Positions 7,426 to 11,864 of a DNA stretch of 11,864 nt are shown piece after piece (position 1 is the stretch's first letter; every line of letters starts with the position of its first letter). The notes beneath the pieces were generated by a model. The model saw only the letters and a list, made by a program, of their open reading frames with translations, was not told where the DNA came from and made no database searches. Origin of the DNA: Candidatus Poribacteria bacterium (GTDB lineage: Bacteria; Poribacteria; DTPJ01; WJIO01); the NCBI GenBank assembly GCA_014730235.1, contig WJIO01000209.1, forward strand, positions 1 to 11,864, read 5' to 3'. Made by a program: the position numbers and the translations under genes.

Positions 7426-9318
7426 CTATTTAATGCCCTCAATCCACCTTTCATACCAGAGGGCAAAATTCAGAACATACCAGAGCTTTGCTCCTCTCTG
7501 CCTTGCAAGCATCATTTCTATATATTCTGGATTAAAATAGTCTGTCCTGCGTGTAAAATTATTCAGTTTCTGCTTTGCATAATCACCTAGTTTGTCAAAG
7601 AACCATTCCATCACAGGAACGCTAAATCCCTGTTTTTTTCTATAAATAATATCATCTGGTAGCTTGTTTTCCAGTGATTTTTTTAGTATATATTTAAGTT
7701 CACCATTTTTCATCTTCACGTTTTCAGGTATAGACATAGACAGCTCAACAAATTCATGATCCAGGAATGGAACCCGTGTTTCTAGTGATGTGGCCATACT
7801 CATCTTGTCTGTGCGCGTCAACAAAAGCTCAGGTAATCTGAAGCGAAGATCTATATAACTCATAAAATGTAAATAATCTTTTATAGGACTTCTTTCCAAA
7901 AACTTTTCATAAAGCATTGCAACAACTTCGTATGAACTCTTATTCTTATATTTCTCCCGAAGTCTTAAAGATAAAACTTGCTGCTTTTCATTTTCGCCAA
8001 AGGCCTCGGCTCCACCCCAGAAAATAGATTCACCATTATGAACACGACAGAATTTCTCATATTTACCTGTATCGCTCTTTCCTGCTATCTCCAGAGATTT
8101 AAGACCGAACTTTCTGATAAAAGAGGGTATAACTCGAAGATATGGAGTAAGACTGTTAAGTTTCAAAGTCTCCCGCCAGCCTGGATATCCACAGAAAAGT
8201 TCATCGCTGCCTTCTCCAACCTGACATACTATAACGCCGTTATCTCGCGCCAGCTTGGAAACATAATACATCGGAACACAAACAGGATCAGCAATAGGTT
8301 CATCCTGATGATATACAAGCTGAGGTAAAAAATCCACCAGATCATCTACGCCAATCCATAGCTCATGATGATCAGTCCCAAACATTTCAGCTACTTTTCG
8401 GGCATATTTAAATTCGTTATATGAATCCTGGCCTCTAAAGCCTATAGAGAATGTCTTTACCTGTTCTTCTGAAAATTCTGAAAATAAAGCCGTATTGGTA
8501 GAGGAATCCAAACCGCCAGATAAAAAAACGCCCACAGGAACATCACTTACCATCCTGTATCTAACAGATTCCCGAAGTGTGTCCAGCAACATTTCCGTAT
8601 AAAATGAATCCGGCTTATCATATAAAGGTTGAACATTGTCAAATACATCCCAGTATTCTTCCACCTTTATTTCTATATTCTCATTAACCGTAAGTATATA
8701 TCCGGCAGCGAGTTTTTTTATATTTTTAAAAAGTGTATCTGGGGTTGGGGCTGTAAGGAATGAAAGGTAATGATAAAACGCATCTTCGTCTACCTCCCGT
8801 TTAACTCCCGGGTGCTCTAGAATAGCTTTAATTTCTGATGCAAATATGAATTGACCATTAAAATAGGTATAATAAAGAGGTTTTATTCCCATCCGATCCC
8901 TTATAAGGATGAGATTTTTTTTATCTGAATCCCATATACCAAGGGCAAACATGCCTCTCAATTTATGAACAAAACTTATTCCATATTCTTTGTATAGATA
9001 AATTATCACTTCCGTATCAGTTTGAGTCCGGAATTTATATCCTTTATCTATCAACTCTTTCTTGAGTTCTTTAAAGTTATAAACTTCACCGTTGTAGACA
9101 ATCCATATCTTTCCTAATTCGTCATTCATAGGTTGTCTTCCAGCAGTTGAAAGATCAAGAATAGAAAGCCGTCGTTGACCTAATCCCAGCTTTTTATCAT
9201 TAGATATATATAGTCCAGCATCATCAGGTCCCCGATGTATCATTGTATCTCGCATACGGATTAAAAGATCGGTATCTACAAATTTGGATAAGTTATATAT
9301 GCCTACTATACCACACAT
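7426..9318 (-). CDS. asnB: Asparagine synthase-type glutamine amidotransferase
   Basis: A 630-residue class II glutamine amidotransferase with both halves intact. Glutaminase domain: Cys2 nucleophile after the initiator Met (MCGIVGIYN), RGPDDAG (29-35), RRLSILDLS (49-57), NGEVYNF (76-82) and Asp101 in QTDTEVI, all positions that bind glutamine. Synthetase domain: ATP-pyrophosphatase loop SGGLDSS (267-273), VGEGSDELFCGY (367-378), then RTDKMSMATSLETRVPFLD. It transfers ammonia from glutamine to an acyl-adenylate carboxyl. Free asparagine is the textbook product, but homologues in polysaccharide loci are thought to amidate sugar carboxylates (uronamides, as proposed for Pseudomonas WbpS). The context between a methyltransferase and glycosyltransferases favours a sugar-modifying role. 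The start is supported by AGGA at 9325-9328, six bases before ATG; it lies 12 bases after the methyltransferase stop. Confidence 0.93.
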   Translation of the reverse strand: MCGIVGIYNLSKFVDTDLLIRMRDTMIHRGPDDAGLYISNDKKLGLGQRRLSILDLSTAGRQPMNDELGKIWIVYNGEVYNFKELKKELIDKGYKFRTQTDTEVIIYLYKEYGISFVHKLRGMFALGIWDSDKKNLILIRDRMGIKPLYYTYFNGQFIFASEIKAILEHPGVKREVDEDAFYHYLSFLTAPTPDTLFKNIKKLAAGYILTVNENIEIKVEEYWDVFDNVQPLYDKPDSFYTEMLLDTLRESVRYRMVSDVPVGVFLSGGLDSSTNTALFSEFSEEQVKTFSIGFRGQDSYNEFKYARKVAEMFGTDHHELWIGVDDLVDFLPQLVYHQDEPIADPVCVPMYYVSKLARDNGVIVCQVGEGSDELFCGYPGWRETLKLNSLTPYLRVIPSFIRKFGLKSLEIAGKSDTGKYEKFCRVHNGESIFWGGAEAFGENEKQQVLSLRLREKYKNKSSYEVVAMLYEKFLERSPIKDYLHFMSYIDLRFRLPELLLTRTDKMSMATSLETRVPFLDHEFVELSMSIPENVKMKNGELKYILKKSLENKLPDDIIYRKKQGFSVPVMEWFFDKLGDYAKQKLNNFTRRTDYFNPEYIEMMLARQRGAKLWYVLNFALWYERWIEGIK

Positions 9319-9330
9319 ATTTTTTCCTGG

Positions 9331-10143
9331 TTAATTCCCGGTTTTCTCTATCTCTACAGTTAAAAACCAGCCAATCTTGTTATAACCCAAAAGACAGGCA
9401 AGGAGATAAGCAATAAATCTGGCAAATGGAGATTTATCTGGTAAAAGATCATAATAATTAACTCTAGCGGCTATATCAATAATGCGAACAGGATATTTAG
9501 TCAAAATCCGCTTCATCTCATTTATTGTAAAGGCTTTTGTACCAATACTTTCCATATAATGATAAAGTATCCAGGAAATGCTCTTAAAAGGTCTTCCGCG
9601 CATTAAACCATATTTGATATATTGGTAAAAGGCATTTAAAGACTTTTTATTGTATACCATTATCTTGGCAGTACCACCGATACGCGTTACACGGATAATT
9701 TCTTCCAATGCTTTTATGGTATCAGGAGAATGATGTATAACACCCCATGAATACACCAGATCAAAACGGTTGTCTGGATAAGGTAAATCTTCTGCGTCTG
9801 CAACCCTTATATCCTCAGCTATAAGCCCATATATTTCAAGTCGGTGTCTTACATGTTCAACAGCCTCTTCTGTAAGATCCACGCCATAGGCTCTGGCCCC
9901 TGCTCTCACCCACTGTAAGAAATCTGTTCCTGAACCAACGCCTACTTCCAGTATATCTTTATCCCGAAATCTGGTAAATTGTGCAAATGAAAATACTTCT
10001 GGCTCTACTTTATATCGGTAATCTTCAATTTCATCAAAATATTGCCGGGTAAACTTCCGGGATAGAGCCACACCTGTTCCACAGGATTCCCGGTTCCAGA
10101 ATTCCTTAACTTTATTCTTAATATTTTCCTTTAGCAAAACCAA
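9331..10143 (-). CDS. Class I SAM-dependent methyltransferase
   Basis: A 270-residue methyltransferase of the Methyltransf_11 type. SAM-binding motif I is ILEVGVGSGTDFLQW (64-78), the acidic residue ending strand 2 is Asp89 in YGVDLT, VADAEDLPYPDNRFDLVYSW (114-133) holds the adenine-contact region, and GVIHHSPD (134-141) follows. The N-terminal FWNRESCGTG is the conserved lead-in of a subgroup frequent in glycan clusters. It probably O-methylates a sugar of the repeat unit or its lipid intermediate, but small-molecule targets cannot be excluded. The C-terminal third has a hydrophobic stretch (RFIAYLLACLLGY, 242-254) that could associate with membrane. No ATG is available; two TTG codons compete, at 10143 and 10137, both after a good AGGAG. 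The first gives a 4-base spacing, the second 10, so the exact start is open by two codons. Confidence 0.88.
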   Translation of the reverse strand: MVLLKENIKNKVKEFWNRESCGTGVALSRKFTRQYFDEIEDYRYKVEPEVFSFAQFTRFRDKDILEVGVGSGTDFLQWVRAGARAYGVDLTEEAVEHVRHRLEIYGLIAEDIRVADAEDLPYPDNRFDLVYSWGVIHHSPDTIKALEEIIRVTRIGGTAKIMVYNKKSLNAFYQYIKYGLMRGRPFKSISWILYHYMESIGTKAFTINEMKRILTKYPVRIIDIAARVNYYDLLPDKSPFARFIAYLLACLLGYNKIGWFLTVEIEKTGN

Positions 10144-10147
10144 AGAT

Positions 10148-10152
10148 CTCCT
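10148..10152 (-). promoter_or_regulatory. Shine-Dalgarno AGGAG for the TTG-initiated methyltransferase
   Basis: On the minus strand AGGAG lies just before the first possible codon of the methyltransferase gene. It is the strongest ribosome-binding signal in the window, and it is what makes a TTG start credible, because the next in-frame ATG is deep inside the SAM domain. Distance is 4 bases to TTG at 10143 and 10 bases to TTG at 10137. Confidence 0.7.
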
Positions 10153-10227
10153 GGATAATTTTAAATAAGTTTCAATAATTATTTGGTTCTTCCGGGTTTA
10201 GTGTGGTAATGAAGAAAAATCATAAAT

Positions 10228-10257
10228 TATATAGAAAAAATCCACTTTGCTTGTCAT
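10228..10257 (-). promoter_or_regulatory. Candidate sigma70-type promoter upstream of the methyltransferase-led genes
   Basis: In the 167-base spacer between the NTP_transf_5-type gene and the methyltransferase, the minus strand reads ATGACA (10257-10252, five of six matches to TTGACA), 18 bases, then TATATA (10233-10228). A perfect TATAAT overlaps it at 10231-10226 with a 20-base spacing. Transcription would start near 10220, leaving a leader of about 75 bases before the TTG. The region is very AT-rich, so such matches can arise by chance. It would give the main synthesis genes a start point independent of the upstream gene. Confidence 0.3.
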
Positions 10258-10310
10258 TATTCAAAAAATTCATAAAGACTTACTTTATATAAAAAGATGT
10301 GAAAGTATAG

Positions 10311-11528
10311 TTAAATATTAGGAGAACTCTTTTTCTTAAAATAACCTGGTAGTTTAATTAAAACCTTCATGCCCTTAAATACGATTTCAAAAAAACGAAC
10401 AAAGTAAAATAAATATACTAAGCTAGGTCGCTTGAGGGAATAATGCCTTATCATCTGTTCTTTAACAGGAAACATCCTTCTGAAAAGATAATATATTTTA
10501 TCCTTAAATGAAGGAAATTTTGGCATATCGGATAAAGAGGATATAACAGAACCTAGTTCGTTGTTATATCTTGTTTTATCTGGCACATGAAGAAGATTTC
10601 CTGTAAAAATCCTGGTGTTATCATCCTTAAGTTGAGACAACACATAATCGGGAGTATGCTGGTTAAACCATTCGTTGGTTGCTGTTAAAACTCTTTTAAT
10701 AGAACCTTCAAAATTGTATTCTTTTGATAAATTAATAATATAGTCCCAATTAATTCCCTCCCGATAATGTCTTAACAATTCAGCAACGTCATACCACCAG
10801 ATAAGTCTTGTAAATCCATCTTCAAAGAAGTGGCGATCCAGATGAAGGCATATATGCACAAGAAAATTTTCAGAACCCAATACAAAAGCATCTGCGGAAC
10901 CCAATTTTACAGGTTTTGCATTTATCCAGGGATCAAGTTCTGGAAGTTCATAAAGCTTTGGATTAATATCAATCTCCATAAAATTGCTTTTGTTTATGTG
11001 CGGTAATCGTTGTGCCTGGTGTTCGGATAAAGCATCTGATTCATATCCTAAAGGAGCAAGTATTTCATCAATACGCCATGCGTCATGGCTTTTTACAAGT
11101 ATGTCAACATCATTCATTGGCCTTAAAGCTATATTTTGATATATCAGTTCCGCTAAGGCTGCGCCTTTCAAAACTATAACTGGAATATTCGCATCCTTTG
11201 CGGCGTTAAGCGCTTTAGAAAGTTCATTATATATTTTTATGTTTTCACGAACAATGCTAAAGTATATCCTGTGTAATTCCTTCATTATCTCGTTGGGAAT
11301 TTTTAAATCTGTCTTATTAGTATTTAGACGTTGATATAAAAGCGGCGTAACCCTGTGTTTAAGCGACTCCTTGAATACCTCGTCCCAGTCTAAAACCGAT
11401 AGTTCTTCCAGTTCAGATACACTTATATTATTCGTGCCTATACCAAGACAATAAAATAAAATATTGCTTTTCGTTTCCTGGTTCATCCCCATAAATACCT
11501 TAATAAAATTACCAAAACCCTTAAGCAT
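10311..11528 (-). CDS. NTP_transf_5-type nucleotidyltransferase-fold protein
   Basis: A 405-residue protein of the family described as uncharacterised nucleotidyltransferases (PF14907 type), often found in polysaccharide and exosortase loci. The core is IPVIVLKGAALAELIY (115-130) followed by RPMNDVDILVK (136-146), in which Asp140 and Asp142 match the metal-binding D-x-D of the polymerase-beta-like nucleotidyltransferase fold; MEIDINPKL (184-192) is the likely third acidic strand. The C-terminus has the RRMFPVKEQMIRHYSL segment (350-365) typical of these locus members and then a hydrophobic, basic tail (369-400) suggesting membrane contact. What it nucleotidylates is unknown. The start is uncertain: ATG at 11528 has only a distant GAGG, whereas ATG at 11492 (codon 13) is preceded five bases upstream by AAGG. 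It is separated from the downstream genes by 167 bases, the widest gap between genes in the cluster. Confidence 0.85.
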   Translation of the reverse strand: MLKGFGNFIKVFMGMNQETKSNILFYCLGIGTNNISVSELEELSVLDWDEVFKESLKHRVTPLLYQRLNTNKTDLKIPNEIMKELHRIYFSIVRENIKIYNELSKALNAAKDANIPVIVLKGAALAELIYQNIALRPMNDVDILVKSHDAWRIDEILAPLGYESDALSEHQAQRLPHINKSNFMEIDINPKLYELPELDPWINAKPVKLGSADAFVLGSENFLVHICLHLDRHFFEDGFTRLIWWYDVAELLRHYREGINWDYIINLSKEYNFEGSIKRVLTATNEWFNQHTPDYVLSQLKDDNTRIFTGNLLHVPDKTRYNNELGSVISSLSDMPKFPSFKDKIYYLFRRMFPVKEQMIRHYSLKRPSLVYLFYFVRFFEIVFKGMKVLIKLPGYFKKKSSPNI

Positions 11529-11630
11529 TTTCAGAAAAGAACCTCAAGTCTCTCCCTTTTCATGAAAATTCAAAATTTAATTGGGTAACCACCTGGGTTC
11601 ATTTTTGTTATTCTGAGTTTTTCTTTTTTG

Positions 11631-11656
11631 CTCAAGCTTTTTTGAAAAAGCTTGAG
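11631..11656. repeat. Perfect 12-bp inverted repeat (hairpin)
   Basis: CTCAAGCTTTTT (11631-11642) is exactly complementary to AAAAAGCTTGAG (11645-11656), with two bases between them. As RNA or single-stranded DNA it would form a long stem with a few central A-T pairs opened as the loop. Neither strand has a T-tract after the stem (ACAGG follows on plus, CAAAAAAG on minus), so it is not a standard intrinsic terminator. It abuts the REP-like palindrome, and AAGCTT occurs three times within 41 bases (11634, 11648, 11669). Confidence 0.75.
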
Positions 11657-11658
11657 AC

Positions 11659-11716
11659 AGGAAGCCAGAAGCTTAACATGATGACTGGATTTCTGCCTTC
11701 GCAGGAATGACAGAAA
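11659..11716. repeat. REP-like palindromic intergenic repeat
   Basis: On the minus strand the right half reads GTCATTCCTGCGAAGGCAG then AAATCCAG, the wording of the widespread 'CATTCC-GCGAA-GC-GGAATCCAG' intergenic palindromes. Structure is visible at three levels: an inner stem CTGC/GCAG around CTTC (11693-11704), an outer pair TTTCTG (11690-11695) with CAGAAA (11711-11716), and AGGAAGCCAG (11659-11668) facing CTGGATTTCT (11685-11694), matching at 8 of 10 positions. The left half has decayed relative to the right, which suggests an old copy. Family identification is from memory, not a search. Confidence 0.6.
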
Positions 11717-11864
11717 CTAATCCTTACTTTTTTAGAATTATTTGCGGAAAAACAGTGAATACTAATTAATTTTTTCTCAAAATTTCCTTAAGTCAGATCA
11801 TTCGGCTTAATGTGTTTTCTCAAAAATATTTGAAGGTTTATCCATTATGAAATGTTAATTTCAA

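Larger units (their letters stand above)
11529..11864. other. Gene-free upstream region with repeats
   Basis: This 336-base stretch has no credible coding sequence on either strand. From left to right it holds a perfect palindrome TTTTCATGAAAA (11557-11568), a doubled TGGGT around 11582-11598, a T-rich run (about 11617-11629), a strong inverted repeat (11631-11656), a REP-like palindrome (11659-11716) and AT-rich DNA to the edge. No convincing promoter for the downstream gene was found; TTGAGC followed after 17 bases by AATAAC on the minus strand (about 11636-11608) is the best but weak match. The end of an upstream gene may lie just outside. Confidence 0.6.

Noticed and set aside
7169-7590. 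Overlapping plus-strand frames near the glycosyltransferase/amidotransferase junction
   Set aside because: Both are antisense to strong coding sequences and carry no protein family signature.
7978-8328. Plus-strand open frame of about 116 codons inside the amidotransferase
   Set aside because: It lies wholly antisense to a conserved AsnB-type gene and has no recognisable domain or ribosome-binding site.
10170-10185. Palindrome AATAATTATT in the internal spacer
   Set aside because: Short self-complementary AT runs are expected in such AT-rich DNA and it has no second copy or spacing to a promoter.
11617-11656. Intrinsic terminator made of the T-run and hairpin
   Set aside because: The T-run precedes the stem on the plus strand and reads as A on the minus strand, so no U-tract follows the stem in either direction.
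11838-11864. Tail of an upstream minus-strand gene at the right edge
   Set aside because: One frame reads only eight codons before a stop, which is too little to support a gene.
1-11864. Complete exosortase/PEP-CTERM or Wzx/Wzy export system
   Set aside because: Several genes resemble members of such loci, but no exosortase, flippase, chain-length regulator, outer-membrane exporter or initiating transferase is encoded in this window.

Overview
The window is one end of a surface-polysaccharide (exopolysaccharide, capsule or O-antigen-like) biosynthesis locus. All nine recognisable genes lie on the minus strand, so transcription runs from high to low coordinates. The DNA is AT-rich. Intergenic DNA is scarce except at the right edge, which carries a REP-like palindrome of the 'CATTCCTGCGAAGGCAG' kind. 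From general knowledge, such palindromes and this gene mix (NTP_transf_5-type nucleotidyltransferase, AsnB-type amidotransferase, heparinase-fold protein, Wzy/ligase-like membrane protein) are common in Gram-negative and uncultivated environmental bacteria such as Desulfobacterota, Nitrospirota or Omnitrophota relatives. No marker here fixes the taxon, so this assignment is weak.

Layout in transcription order: (1) 11864-11529, a gene-free stretch with a perfect inverted repeat and a REP-like palindrome. (2) 11528-10311, an NTP_transf_5-type nucleotidyltransferase-fold protein. (3) 10310-10144, a spacer with a plausible sigma70-type promoter. (4) 10143-9331, a SAM methyltransferase starting at TTG. 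(5) 9318-7426, an asparagine synthase-type glutamine amidotransferase. (6) 7410-6349, a GT-B glycosyltransferase with a five-cysteine insert. (7) 6296-4146, a heparinase II/III-fold protein without a signal peptide. (8) 4141-2507, a polytopic O-antigen ligase/polymerase-like protein. (9) 2505-1330, a TuaH-like glycosyltransferase. (10) 1326-175, a GT4 glycosyltransferase. (11) 148-1, the first 49 codons of a sugar-1-phosphate nucleotidyltransferase, cut by the window edge.

The genes fit together as follows. The nucleotidyltransferase would supply an activated sugar. Three glycosyltransferases would assemble a lipid-linked oligosaccharide in the cytoplasm. The ligase/polymerase-like protein would polymerise or transfer it at the outer face of the inner membrane. 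The methyltransferase and the amidotransferase would decorate sugars. The pairing of an AsnB-type enzyme with a lyase-fold protein suggests a uronic acid or uronamide in the polymer, but this is inference. No flippase, chain-length regulator, initiating phosphoglycosyltransferase, outer-membrane exporter, exosortase or PEP-CTERM gene is present here; some may lie beyond the edges.

The most interesting items are the cysteine-cluster glycosyltransferase, the signal-less heparinase-fold protein beside an amidotransferase, the nucleotidyltransferase-fold protein set apart from the rest of the cluster, and the repeats upstream of it. I saw no CRISPR array, tRNA, rRNA, transposase or phage gene.
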